A DNA stretch of 64,000 bases from Aporrectodea caliginosa (Eukaryota; Annelida; Clitellata; Crassiclitellata; Lumbricidae). The notes under the pieces are model-generated. The model was not told the origin of the DNA, ran no database searches, and was given only the letters and a program-made list of their open reading frames with translations. The stretch's first letter is position 1. Each line of letters begins with the position of its first letter. Below are positions 45,655 to 56,012 of this stretch, piece by piece. The DNA lies in contig JACEVL010000830.1 in NCBI GenBank assembly GCA_020284085.1, positions 364,840 through 428,839 on the forward strand. The letters are read 5' to 3'. The translations under genes were made by a program, and so were the position numbers.

Positions 45655-46240
45655 GATCTAAAACAGAATTCATCATCCTAGGCATTCCTGACCAAATCAA
45701 GAAAATCCCTGACTCCTCCATACATCTATCCACTAACTCGGTATCCCTTACCTACACCTCAGAATCCTCTGCTCGCAATCTTGGTCCACACCTGTCCTTC
45801 TCTAATCACCTCTCCAACCTCTCGTTCTCATTCACACTTGGCCCTTGCTCAACTTCAAAACTGCCTCCACCATTGCTACCTCCATTGTCCACTCAAAACT
45901 CGAATACTGCAACTCCCTCTTTCTCAACCTCGAATCCACCCCACTAAAGCGTCTGCAACTTATCCAAAACTCACTAGCCCTAGTGGTCACCAGAACACCC
46001 AAGCATCATCATATCACCCCAATCCTCAAATCACTCCACTGGCTAAAATCCCAGAGCGAATGGAAGTCCTATCAACAATGTACAACTCCATACAATACTC
46101 CCAGCCCAAATATCTTCGTGAACTCTTCACGTTTCAGCCAACCCGCTCTGTATACCTGATCATCCTCTAGTCCCACTCTTTCTCGACCCCTCTCCCCACC
46201 CCCGGTCACTACACATCCTCAAGTTCTCCAACCGAGCCAT
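45655..46240 (+). mobile_element. LINE fragment truncated by an LTR
   Basis: LNFKTASTIATSIVHSKLEY and LFLNLESTPLKRLQLIQNSL are nearly the same as the minus-strand fragment at 1480-2700. It ends abruptly at the LTR at 46241. The sequence after the 3' LTR does not continue it. Confidence 0.8.
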
Positions 46241-46981
46241 TGTCGCGTGAGGAAGTCGGCGACAACGACGAAAGGACATCATCATCGTGATAATGTCGTC
46301 GTCGTCGGCCGAGATGGAACCATGACGGACGAAAGCCAGTCCCCACTGAGCCAGCAACAACGACACCGCTCGGACAAAGTGTAACAAGACACCATTCCAG
46401 TACGGCAGGCGAGCGGTTAAAGTGACACGAGCCATGACGGTCATAAGACGCCGGGGGGTGCATGCCACCGACGGTGAAGCGGCTCGGCAGACGAGCGATT
46501 AAAGTGACACGCTGCAAAGTGACACGAACTGACGTTAATGAGGCGTGGGGAGGGCAGAAGACTGGACGCTGCAAAGCGATACTTAAAGAGAATATAGGAC
46601 TGAGAGGGGTTACTCTTACTTTTACTTTGGACTTGGAGGAGAGGTTGCTGAGAGCTGGGCAGAGCGATCGAGCAAAGCAGCATCCGAGGAAGTAGAGTCG
46701 GTCAGATTCAGAGACTGACGAAGGAACGATCTGGGGAGGAGGCCGTGCGAGGCAGGTAGTGAGATAGGCGGTAGTAAGATCGTACTAGAGTCGCTACTTA
46801 GGAGTTCCGTGAAGTTAACGTACGCCTTTGTGATTTAATTAAATTCTTATCTAAATCAAACAAAGTTCGTCGTGAGTCTTCTTTAGAAAGTTAGGCAGCT
46901 TTATCAAAAGGTGCAATTAAAAGAACAAGTGAGAAGAAGGTCGACCTCGCCACTCGGTAAACATACGACAGGCGACCTTCA
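46241..46981 (+). repeat. 5' LTR (741 bp)
   Basis: It differs from the 3' LTR at 46674 (A/G), 46700 (G/C) and 46768 (G/T). A TATA-like TACTTAAAGAGAATATAG lies in the middle (about 46580). The tandem motifs AAAGTGACACGA and AAAGTGACACGC lie upstream of it. Confidence 0.95.
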
Positions 46982-46991
46982 ATCACGACAT

Positions 46992-47005
46992 TGGCGCAGT
47001 CGACA
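46992..47005 (+). promoter_or_regulatory. Primer-binding site
   Basis: TGGCGCAGTCGAC starts 10 nt after the 5' LTR. TGG pairs with a tRNA CCA end. TGGCGCAGTCG is like sites ascribed to tRNA-Ser in some gypsy elements; the tRNA identity is from memory. Confidence 0.7.
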
Positions 47006-47286
47006 GGGTTTCAATCGAGGACGTCACGACCAGCAGCGGAACCAGGAACGGAAGAACCTCAACAGATCGGGACCAGCGGCGAACACAACCCCTCGCAACT
47101 GGAAAAGACGAGTGCCGGAATCCGAGGACGAAGGACTCGAACGACCGACAGCAACAGGCAAGGACGAGGAACAAGAGTGCCAGCGGACGACCGGCCATCG
47201 CTAGCAACGACGGACGGGAGTGGCAACGGAGTACAGCGGATCAACCAAGATATCAAAAGACGGAGCACGTTCGACGTACACAGAGG

Positions 47287-47515
47287 GTAAGTCCTTACTG
47301 GTAGTCGTGGAAATCTGTGAGATTGCGGTTGAGGTCTGGATAAGGATTGGCGTGCGAATAGCCGAGGCTTTGCATAGCTCCCTTTTCTTATTGCTGTTCT
47401 TGTTGTGTGCGTGGTAGGATTGTTGTTGGATGTATGGTAGAATTTTAGGACATTGTTTTCTTTGATTTCTGACCATCGGCGACTCTCCTCTAACTTACTT
47501 ATCGTTTTCTATTAG
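47287..47515 (+). other. Candidate intron in the retrotransposon leader
   Basis: The donor AGAGG/GTAAGT (GT at 47287), branch-like CTAAC near 47490 and acceptor TTTTCTATTAG (47515) lie just before the gag ATG at 47534. Splicing would shorten the leader without altering gag. This is sequence-pattern evidence only. Confidence 0.3.
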
Positions 47516-47533
47516 TGAGCGGACTGTTAGAAG

Positions 47534-48324
47534 ATGGATAAGTTGTCGGTTGGGAAAAGAGTGAAGGTGCAGAATATGCCCCATCACAGGCTAGTCGCTT
47601 ATCTAATAAAGATGGGACTAGGAGAGGAGGAATTGGATTCCATGAGTATGGACCAACTACGAGAGGCAAGTGCCGAAATAATCGTTTCTGGACGGGAGAC
47701 CCCGCCAGAAGTAAGTGAGGAAGTAAGTGAGGGTAGTGTAGAAAGTAGCATTAGCGCGGCAGTGCAACTGCAGCTAATCGAACTAAAACGATTAAGATAC
47801 GAGAGGGAGGAGGCCGAAAGGCGAGGAGAGAAGAAAAGGAGGAAGCTGAGAAGCTGAGGCTTCTTGAGGAGAAGCGGCGGAGAGAAGAAAAGGAGGAGGC
47901 CGAAAGGCTGAGGAGAGAAGAAAAGGAGGAGGCCGAGCAGCGGCGGAGAGAAGAAAAGGAGGAAGCTGAGAGGCTGAGGCTTCTTGACGAGCAGCGGCGG
48001 AGAGAAGAAAAGGAGGAAGCTGAGAGGCTGAGGCTTCTTGACGAGCAGCGGCGGAGAGAAGAAAAGGAGGAAGCTGAGAGGCTGAGGCTTCTTGAGGAGA
48101 AGCGGAGGAGAGAAGAAAAGGAGGAGGCCGAGCAGCGGCGGAGAGAAGAAAAGGAGGAGGCCAAGAGGCTGAGGAGAGAAGAAAAGGAGGAGGCCGAAAG
48201 GCTGAGGAGAGAAGAAAAGGAGAAGGCAGAGAAGACAGAGAAGGAAATCCGAGAGGCAAGGGAAGCAGAGAGAAGAGACAGGGATGAACGGGATTATGGT
48301 CTAAGACATTCGGTCGTAGGACGG
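47534..48324 (+). CDS. Gag N-terminus with repeat coiled coil (frameshifted)
   Basis: The ATG at 47534 begins MDKLSVGKRVKVQNMPHHRL. A SAP-like helix pair follows (LVAYLIKMGLGEEELDSMSM), then a long Glu/Arg coiled coil built from 54-bp and shorter direct repeats (REEKEEAERLRLL-type units, 47800-48250). The first frame stops at 47857. The cause is one missing T at 47822: this unit reads AGGCGAGGAG where all others read AGGCTGAGGAG. From 47823 the frame of the downstream ORF is open without a break into the gag-pol at 48325. So gag and pol probably formed one polypeptide. Confidence 0.85.
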
Positions 48325-51300
48325 ATGAAAACCTATAGTGAAAGTTTGCGGGGACTCCTACCCAAATTCCCAAGCGACCATGCGCAAATCCCTGGGTTTT
48401 TCGTGCACTGCGAAAGACTATTCGAATCTTGTGCTGTCCCAGCCGACCTTCGCAGCAGATTACTATTGACCTGTCTAGACACCCAGGCCAGATCACTAAC
48501 GGCCAGACTCACACAGGAGGAACTCGATAATTATGGTAGTCTAAAAACCTTCTTATTAAGAGAGTTCAAAGTGAGCGCAGTCTCTTTGAGAGAGCGATTT
48601 ATGAACGCCAAAAAGGCGCCAGATGAATCGTATACTACATTAGCTTCGAAATTACATAACCTACTCTCGTACTATTTGCAAGATCGCCAGGCATTGACTT
48701 TTGATGATGTTACGAGCCTTTTGATCGCTGACAAGATGAAGGAAATGTTGCCTAGAGGATGTCTGAACTTCATCCTCAGTCAAGAACATCAGACGTGGTT
48801 AGGGCATAGAGAGTTGGCTACAGCGGCCGACACTTACACCGCCACACACCCCTGGGAAAATGACTATGTGAGACATGGTCCAGGCACAGGCAAGACGGAG
48901 TCACGCTACGCGAAAGCGCCAGCGCCTCCACAGACGACAGCTAAACAGACGGACAAGTGGACTGACCGACAGGGAGGGACACAGACAAATAACAGGACTG
49001 ACGGACGTCCCACCTCCGAAGAGATTAGGAGACGAGGCCTTTGCTTTCTGTGCTTATCTCCAGATCACAGGGCTAACATGTGTGCGAAGAACAAGCAGAA
49101 CAAAGGCAAGCAGGTGAATGCGTGCGCAGTTCAACCAACCGTGTCCAATGCATTAGACAGACAGGGAGGTAGACAAAGCGGGGCACAACAAGACGGACCG
49201 CCTCTGGTCCAGGAATTAAACCGACACACACGGCCGGCAATTCCGGAATGTATTGACGTGGAGGAGACGTATGTGAGGGAGTACATGGAAGTGTACATCA
49301 CAGGGCTCCCAGTCACATCATCTTTGATCGATAGTGGGGCCGAGTATAACTGCGCACGAGCTGATCTAATCAGGCCGCTCAACCTACCTGTGGTTAAACA
49401 GATAGAGGTGAAGGGGCTGAACGGACGACCCATGATTGTGGACGTGGTGCGGCTGAGACTAAAGGGGTCTCAGGCCGACGAGAACGGGGAAGGGGAGGTA
49501 AACTACGCCCCCGATGTGCGGATATGGGCGGCGCTCATCAAGGACCTTAATGAACCGCTAATTATTACGCCCACTACAGCCGACTTGCTGCGCGAGACAG
49601 CACTGTACTCGAGGCACGCGGTAAACGCACCTGAAATAGCTCAAATTTCAGAAGTGCAAGCGGCCGCAAGTACAGAGACAGGGGAGGAAGAAGACGGAGG
49701 GGAGGAGGTAGAGGGACTGCGGTCACTGATAGGAGAAGGCTTCTTCACTGTCGCCCAAGTGAACAGTGACAGCACAATAGGAACCAGTCCCGGAGAGACG
49801 GAGGCCGAAGAGCAATTCTTCAATCCAGAGATACCACCCCCACCCAGAGAAGAGGCCAAAGTAAGCAGAAACAGGCTGGCGGCCGAACAAGCACAATGTT
49901 CGACCTTAACACCATTCTTGGCCCATGGGAAAAACGAGGCAAAGAACTTCTTCGTGGAAGATAATTTGCTCTTCCATAAAGACAAAATAGCCGGACATTC
50001 GGTGAAGCAACTTTGCTTGCCCAAGGAGAGAATAGACAAAGTCTTAAGCTTAGCCCATGACGCTGCGTTCGCAGGTCATATGGCGCTGAAAACGACTAAG
50101 GACCGAATTAAGCTGAATTTCTGGTTTCCCAACATGGAGAACATAGTGAAGGAGTATTGCGAATCATGTGACATATGCCAAAGGCACGCGCCGCTGCGAA
50201 TAGCGCAGCGTGTCCCCATAACTCCTATCCCTCGCAACGACGAGACCAGATTCGGGTGCCTGGTGGCCGATTGCATCGGGCCCATAGTAACAAACGTGGA
50301 CCCTACAAGCCCAAAACCAGAGTACAATTACGCTCTCGTTGCGGTCGACCAATTTTCAAGATGGCCGATGGCCTATCCTCTAAAGGCATTGACGGCAAAA
50401 GCGACATGTGATGCCTATATGCAAATCTTCACGACCTTTGGCTTTCCAAAAACCATTCGGTCGGATAATGGGTCGAATTTTAACAGTAAATTGACCCAAG
50501 AGTTTCTACGGCGTATGGGATGTTCACCACGCTTCGGGCCAGTCGCACATCCCGAGTCACAAGGTCTAGTGGAGCGCTGTAATGCAACACTGAAGACCAT
50601 GATCCATAAATTGGCGGAAGACAACCCGAAGGGGTGGCACAAACTGCTGCCTTATGTGCTATGGAGCCTAAGGGAACGTCCATCTGCAACCACCCACGTG
50701 AGTCCCTACACCCTGGTATACGGTACATTACCCAAGGGGCCACTATCTGTCCTTTCTGAGGAATGGGCAGGGGAGCGGGATGCCCCATTAGATCTGGGCG
50801 CAGGCGCCGCAGCCTATTTGGACCAATTAAGAGACAACCTCGAAATGTCCAAATTGTATGCTGAGTATTACTCAGACATCGAGCAGCAGCGCTATGCTAC
50901 TCATTACAACCTGAGAAGCATGGACAGGCGGTACGAGGTGGGGGATAAAGTCATCATCCAGTCACCGGAGGCACGGGGGGCGAAGAAAGACGGACAATGG
51001 CAAGGGCCGGCCGTCATCACCCAGGTAAAATCACCCTACACATACATCGTGGAGAGGGAGGGTAAGAGCCGCCTATTACACGCGAATCGAATTCGCAAAT
51101 ACAATGAAAGAATACAACAAGCGTTGGTCAACAATTGTTCGATTCTGTTCGAGAAGGACGAAGACTTCGGTCACGTGGAAGCGGTGGGTAGCTTCGACAC
51201 TAGCCCGTCACGGCCCAGTGCACAAGTAGACCCTAACGCCGTTGCACACTTAACAATACCCGAACGGAAACAGCTGTTTAATCTGTTAGACAGGTTTCCA

Positions 51301-52635
51301 GACGTATTTTCAGACAAACCAGGTTTCTGTCCCATTCTAGAGCACACAATCACAGTTAATACGGATTTCAGGCCGAAGAGTCTGCGAGCCTACAAGGTGC
51401 CGGAATTGCTCAAACCGGAAGTGGAGAAGCAGATCCGTGAACTTTTGGCCCTAGGCATCATCATTCCCTCTCACAGTGAAATGTCTAGTCCCGTCGTGTG
51501 CATTGTTAAGAAGGGAGGTCAAGGCGGTCTAAGACTAGCCATTGACTATAGATATGTGAATAAGTTCTCGGCGGGTGACGCATATCCCACCCCCGACATC
51601 CAGGAAGTATTACAGAAAGTAGGAAGTGCAAACTTCATATCCTGCTTTGACGCCCGTCAAGGCTATTACCAAATTGGGCTCCACAAGGACTCTCGCTGGT
51701 TATCCGCTTTTGTCTGCGACGCTGGCCTATTCGAGTTTGTACGGTTGCCCTTTGGTTTGAAATCGGCCTCAAATTCATTCATTCGGTGCATGTCGAAGAT
51801 CCTCCACCCCATTCGTGACTTCACTGAGACGTTCGTGGACGACATGGCAGTGCATTCGATGACGTGGCCGGAGCACATGAAACACCTCGAGAAATATCTG
51901 ACGACTATTCAACAGTCGGGCCTAACCCTGAATATTAAAAAGAGTTCGTTTGCTAGACAACAAACAACGTTTGTTGGCCACCTAATCGGATCAGGGAGCA
52001 TTAAGCCAGACCCTCTAAAAGTCGCAGGTCTGGGGAAAATCCGTCAACCCGAATCCAAAAAGGACATACGAAGAATAATGGGATTCTTCAGCTATTTTCG
52101 GAACTTCATCCCTAATTTAGCTGAGACAGCCAGAATCCTCACTGACTTGACCCAAAAATCAGTGCCCGCGAAGATACCCTGGCGAATCGAACACCAAAAT
52201 GCACTAGATAAACTTACGCACGATTTGAACAACGCCGTATGTTTGCAGACAATCGACTACAGTAAAGAGTTCGGTCTGTCAACTGATGCTTCAGACAAAG
52301 CAGTCGGTTGCTGCTTGTTCCAAGTGCAAGAGGATGGAACAGAACGTCCTATATGTTTCGCGAGTTCTAAACTAGACGATACTCAAGCGCGTTGGTCCAC
52401 TGTAGAACGTGAAGCGTATGCCGTGATCTTTGCATTGAAGAGATTTAGGAATTGGATTTTTATGTCAAGGACCACCCTCTATTCTGATCACAACCCCTTG
52501 ACTTTCCTAACTGCTTCTACGCCTACAAGTGCTAAACTTGCGAGGTGGGCTTTAGCCCTCCAGGACTTCGATATCTCTTTCAAATATCGACCTGGATCCT
52601 TGAATATTCCCGCTGATCTTCTGTCCAGACTATGA
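48325..52635 (+). CDS. Gag-pol polyprotein (PR-IN-RT-RH order)
   Basis: A 1436-codon frame. Gag capsid-like part at about 1-170; zinc knuckle C-x2-C-x4-H-x4-C at 240-253; aspartic protease DSGA at 336-339; integrase zinc finger H578, H585, C615, C618; integrase core D649, D714, E750 (35 residues between the last two); RT from about 1040 with FVDD at 1170-1173; RNase H with D1321 (STDASDKAVG), an EREAYAV block and SDHNPL. RNase H runs to the stop at 52635 with no domain after it. Integrase lies before RT, the reverse of ordinary Ty3/gypsy. All catalytic residues named are present, so the enzymes look functional. The first Met is only the first after the coiled coil; translation probably starts at 47534. 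It copies and inserts its own RNA. Confidence 0.95.
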   Translation: MKTYSESLRGLLPKFPSDHAQIPGFFVHCERLFESCAVPADLRSRLLLTCLDTQARSLTARLTQEELDNYGSLKTFLLREFKVSAVSLRERFMNAKKAPDESYTTLASKLHNLLSYYLQDRQALTFDDVTSLLIADKMKEMLPRGCLNFILSQEHQTWLGHRELATAADTYTATHPWENDYVRHGPGTGKTESRYAKAPAPPQTTAKQTDKWTDRQGGTQTNNRTDGRPTSEEIRRRGLCFLCLSPDHRANMCAKNKQNKGKQVNACAVQPTVSNALDRQGGRQSGAQQDGPPLVQELNRHTRPAIPECIDVEETYVREYMEVYITGLPVTSSLIDSGAEYNCARADLIRPLNLPVVKQIEVKGLNGRPMIVDVVRLRLKGSQADENGEGEVNYAPDVRIWAALIKDLNEPLIITPTTADLLRETALYSRHAVNAPEIAQISEVQAAASTETGEEEDGGEEVEGLRSLIGEGFFTVAQVNSDSTIGTSPGETEAEEQFFNPEIPPPPREEAKVSRNRLAAEQAQCSTLTPFLAHGKNEAKNFFVEDNLLFHKDKIAGHSVKQLCLPKERIDKVLSLAHDAAFAGHMALKTTKDRIKLNFWFPNMENIVKEYCESCDICQRHAPLRIAQRVPITPIPRNDETRFGCLVADCIGPIVTNVDPTSPKPEYNYALVAVDQFSRWPMAYPLKALTAKATCDAYMQIFTTFGFPKTIRSDNGSNFNSKLTQEFLRRMGCSPRFGPVAHPESQGLVERCNATLKTMIHKLAEDNPKGWHKLLPYVLWSLRERPSATTHVSPYTLVYGTLPKGPLSVLSEEWAGERDAPLDLGAGAAAYLDQLRDNLEMSKLYAEYYSDIEQQRYATHYNLRSMDRRYEVGDKVIIQSPEARGAKKDGQWQGPAVITQVKSPYTYIVEREGKSRLLHANRIRKYNERIQQALVNNCSILFEKDEDFGHVEAVGSFDTSPSRPSAQVDPNAVAHLTIPERKQLFNLLDRFPDVFSDKPGFCPILEHTITVNTDFRPKSLRAYKVPELLKPEVEKQIRELLALGIIIPSHSEMSSPVVCIVKKGGQGGLRLAIDYRYVNKFSAGDAYPTPDIQEVLQKVGSANFISCFDARQGYYQIGLHKDSRWLSAFVCDAGLFEFVRLPFGLKSASNSFIRCMSKILHPIRDFTETFVDDMAVHSMTWPEHMKHLEKYLTTIQQSGLTLNIKKSSFARQQTTFVGHLIGSGSIKPDPLKVAGLGKIRQPESKKDIRRIMGFFSYFRNFIPNLAETARILTDLTQKSVPAKIPWRIEHQNALDKLTHDLNNAVCLQTIDYSKEFGLSTDASDKAVGCCLFQVQEDGTERPICFASSKLDDTQARWSTVEREAYAVIFALKRFRNWIFMSRTTLYSDHNPLTFLTASTPTSAKLARWALALQDFDISFKYRPGSLNIPADLLSRL

Positions 52636-52817
52636 TTGAGGAGCAGGCGGACTACCATGTAGGGCACCGCAATAGCTGTAAATATTAATTTCTAACTGTG
52701 CTGTTATTTTTGTATTTTCACGGGAACAACGCGGTCACGGTCTGGAGGAAAACCGACGGAGGGAACGACATCATTCTCAGCCGGGAGGCGAACCAATGAC
52801 TGGCTTTGTCCTCCTCC

Positions 52818-52828
52818 GGGAAGGGAGG
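52818..52828 (+). promoter_or_regulatory. Polypurine tract
   Basis: GGGAAGGGAGG lies immediately before the 3' LTR, the usual place for plus-strand priming. Confidence 0.85.
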
Positions 52829-53569
52829 TGTCGCGTGAGGAAGTCGGCGACAACGACGAAAGGACATCATCATCGTGATAATGTCGTCGTCGTCGGCCGA
52901 GATGGAACCATGACGGACGAAAGCCAGTCCCCACTGAGCCAGCAACAACGACACCGCTCGGACAAAGTGTAACAAGACACCATTCCAGTACGGCAGGCGA
53001 GCGGTTAAAGTGACACGAGCCATGACGGTCATAAGACGCCGGGGGGTGCATGCCACCGACGGTGAAGCGGCTCGGCAGACGAGCGATTAAAGTGACACGC
53101 TGCAAAGTGACACGAACTGACGTTAATGAGGCGTGGGGAGGGCAGAAGACTGGACGCTGCAAAGCGATACTTAAAGAGAATATAGGACTGAGAGGGGTTA
53201 CTCTTACTTTTACTTTGGACTTGGAGGAGAGGTTGCTGAGAGCTGGGCAGAGCGATCGAGCGAAGCAGCATCCGAGGAAGTAGAGTCCGTCAGATTCAGA
53301 GACTGACGAAGGAACGATCTGGGGAGGAGGCCGTGCGAGGCAGGTAGTGAGATAGTCGGTAGTAAGATCGTACTAGAGTCGCTACTTAGGAGTTCCGTGA
53401 AGTTAACGTACGCCTTTGTGATTTAATTAAATTCTTATCTAAATCAAACAAAGTTCGTCGTGAGTCTTCTTTAGAAAGTTAGGCAGCTTTATCAAAAGGT
53501 GCAATTAAAAGAACAAGTGAGAAGAAGGTCGACCTCGCCACTCGGTAAACATACGACAGGCGACCTTCA
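52829..53569 (+). repeat. 3' LTR (741 bp)
   Basis: Pair of 46241-46981, with differences at 53262, 53288 and 53356. Unrelated sequence starts at 53570. Confidence 0.95.
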
Positions 53570-54100
53570 ATACAAAGTAACATTACTTCAGACCAGTTAA
53601 CATCGGACAACATGCTTCTGAACCTGGAAATTGCAGTTTCGCTAATCATTCTCTTATTATAAGTTTCCGGACATGTGTTTGAGGTGATGGGCAGCAGAAA
53701 ATACGACACAAGGAAGTTCAGATATATCATGAATTAAGATATACGAATCCTTATTCTTATATATATGAAGTTAACAAAAGGGGCAATAAAGTGGGCATTG
53801 GGCAGACAGTTGTAGAAACACATGGTGCTGAAAAATTTATGTGTGGGATTATGTATCTTGAGGAGGTCCAAATTAAATCACCAGCCAGAATGATCTAACT
53901 CTTGATGCTGCTGTCAAGCCTTGACAAAAGCTTTGCTAGATCCACGTAAGACTGCTCAACACAAAACCTGGTGGAAGATATATATTGCCAATTATAAAAT
54001 CTTTGCCCTTTGCCTTAGTCTTGTGAACATAATATTAAAAAGCTGTTAAATGTTACTTTNATCAGTATGCTTCGTTCAGTTACGTATTGCTCATTCATGG
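53570..54100. other. No recognisable gene; one undetermined base
   Basis: AT-rich flank of the 3' LTR. The base at 54060 is N, the only ambiguous base that I noticed, directly before the TACA microsatellite. Confidence 0.5.
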
Positions 54101-54418
54101 AAATTCATACATGAATACATACGTATATATTTCATACATACAACCATACATTGATCCATCCCAGCATACATACGTAAATACATACATGTATATATACATA
54201 CATACATACATACGTACATACGTACATACATACAAACATACATACATGCATGCATCCATCCACCATACATAGATCCTTCCATTGATGCATTCGTACATGC
54301 GTACATACATATATATATACATACATACATACATACATACATACATACATACATACGTACATACATACATACATACATACATACATACATACATCCACGC
54401 ATACATACATACATACCA
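54101..54418. repeat. (TACA)n microsatellite
   Basis: Interrupted (CATA)n with TACG and TGCA variants. All frames over it are repeat artefacts. Confidence 0.95.
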
Positions 54419-54736
54419 TTTCGACTTTCTATTAAAATGGTATAAATGCCACCCGTGTTATCGGTGGGGTCTATTAGACTCCAGGTGTGCTAAATGTGTT
54501 GGCCAGGAAGGTGTGCGTCATAGGGTTAAGCTACGAATAGAGGACTTAATCCTGCCTCAGACTCGGAATAGCCTTACTCGCAGCGTAGAGCGTTGCACCT
54601 GTCTCATGAATACCGAGTTAACCCGCTACTCCCGCGTAGCCCAGATTTAAGCTGTGAATAGGAGTTACACACCTCCCATGAATACGGGCCCTGGCAGGAC
54701 ACAATTAGCAGATGATGATGATGATGATGATGAGTC
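54419..54736. other. No recognisable gene
   Basis: Unique-looking sequence ending in a short (GAT)n at 54712-54733. Nothing is recognised. Confidence 0.35.
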
Positions 54737-54784
<48 letters not shown>

Positions 54785-55140
54785 GTAATAATAATCTTCG
54801 TTTGTTATTTCAAACAGACACACCGCAGTATGATTACAATTCATGGTATGAAAGGATGATCAAAAAGAGCTGTAATATGCCAAAAAATAATCTTTGTCGG
54901 CGGAAACGGCCTGTTGTCATAAGCTGCCGTTAAACTGTGGAGCCATTCATCCATATTACATGAGTCGAGTTTGTTTTGCAGCCAGCCATGCTAGGCGCCC
55001 ATCACGCCTTACTCTTGCTTTATGAACGCCACCTGGCGAATGAAAGGCTGAGTCGACTTTTGGGAGGGTAGCGGGAATCGATTCCGCGTCCATGCTGATC
55101 TTCTGCGCTTCGTGCCAAAGTGTTACCATTACCTAAACCC
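54737..55140 (-). mobile_element. SINE family B with (TTA)n tail
   Basis: The minus-strand head TGGTAACACTTTGGCACGAA precedes a degenerate B-box, GAATCGATTCCCGC, near 55075. The body has GTCGACTCAGCCTTTCATTC. The tail is (TTA)n, seen as (ATA)n at 54737-54795. Confidence 0.65.
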
Positions 55141-55704
55141 CCTCTCATGGTGTATCACAAGTAATTTTAATTATTTTCAATCTGCTAAACTTCTTTCCGC
55201 ATTAGCCAATGAAACAGGAAGAGAGATATAATTATTTTTTATAGTAGGCTACTGGTAGATTAGGGAGTCCTGGTGCCATCTGTTTTTCTATACAAAACGG
55301 CCTTTCCGCAGGTTTGCGTTTAGTAGTCTCGGCCATCGCGATTCTATTTCTAATTAATATAGCCAATTTATCACAATTTATCTAATGTTATTTATTTCAA
55401 GAACGTGAGTTGATTTTATAAATACCAAATAGTCTTCGTTTCATAGCAGTTTAATCCTATCGTAAATCCACTAGCAGAGATTTGCAATTTGGTAAATTCA
55501 AGCCTATCCAAAACGCAGTATGATTTTGGTTTAGATGCACTAGAAATTTGATATATATTACAAAACTCTTGAAGAATGAGCTGCATGCCAGGCTGAGTGT
55601 GTGCTAATTTGATGATGGATATGTATGTTTAAGCCTGCCTGGTGATCACATTGGGTATCATATTGAGGATGACTCATTCACTGTGTAAGCGTTTTGTGAG
55701 TGTA
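55141..55704. other. No recognisable gene
   Basis: AT-rich sequence without open frames of note. Confidence 0.4.
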
Positions 55705-56012
55705 GGCCTATGCTCTGTTGCACTTTGGAACTTTTAGCCTTAATCCTGAGAGAGAGGACACTTTGATCACTCGGAGAATGAGGGTCAATTCAGGGTCATG
55801 CCAATCTTCTATGGCCTGTCGATGCTGTCTTTCTGGCTTTTCCGGCCCATCCCTACTAATATCCCGCAAGCCAGGTGGCCCTGGCTTGCGGGACCTTCGG
55901 CCCCTTTTGGGTCTCCTGGGCATACCGACTAATCTCGAAAACAGTTTCATGTAGGCCTACTTACGACCTGTATTTTAAGTTGGTTGCTGAATAAAATATG
56001 TTATGTTATGTT
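55705..56012 (+). repeat. Retroposon-like 3' end with (TTATG)n tail
   Basis: A 78-codon frame (55718-55954) is followed by AATAAAATATG and TTATGTTATGTTA repeats. The frame contains a perfect 13-bp hairpin (55863-55892). The pattern of frame, poly(A) signal and short repeat tail suggests a LINE 3' end, but the protein is not recognised. Confidence 0.4.

Larger units (their letters stand above)
46241..53569 (+). mobile_element. Gmr1-like Ty3/gypsy LTR retrotransposon, recent insertion
   Basis: A 7329-bp element with 741-bp LTRs, TG...CA ends, a primer-binding site, a polypurine tract and a gag-pol gene in which integrase precedes reverse transcriptase and RNase H. Ty3/gypsy sequence combined with this copia-like order defines the Gmr1-like group reported from deuterostomes. 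The LTRs differ at only three positions (0.4%), so the insertion is young. No target duplication is visible: GCCAT lies before and ATACA after. The 5' flank is a LINE that does not resume 3' of the element. One single-base gap in gag (47822) breaks the otherwise continuous frame. Confidence 0.95.

Noticed and set aside
46160..46683. Minus-strand frames repeated at 52704-53271
   Set aside because: Both sets are antisense to the LTRs, so they are simply LTR duplicates rather than a duplicated gene.
46911..47290. Overlapping 97-99-codon frames in the retrotransposon leader
   Set aside because: They start in the LTR or at the primer-binding site (one at a TTG), use unusual composition and overlap each other. 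A leader is a likelier explanation than an extra protein.
47792..48496. 234-codon minus-strand frame rich in Pro/Phe/Leu/Ser
   Set aside because: It is the antisense of the Glu/Arg coiled-coil repeat in gag. Its repeat structure comes entirely from the sense-strand 54-bp units.
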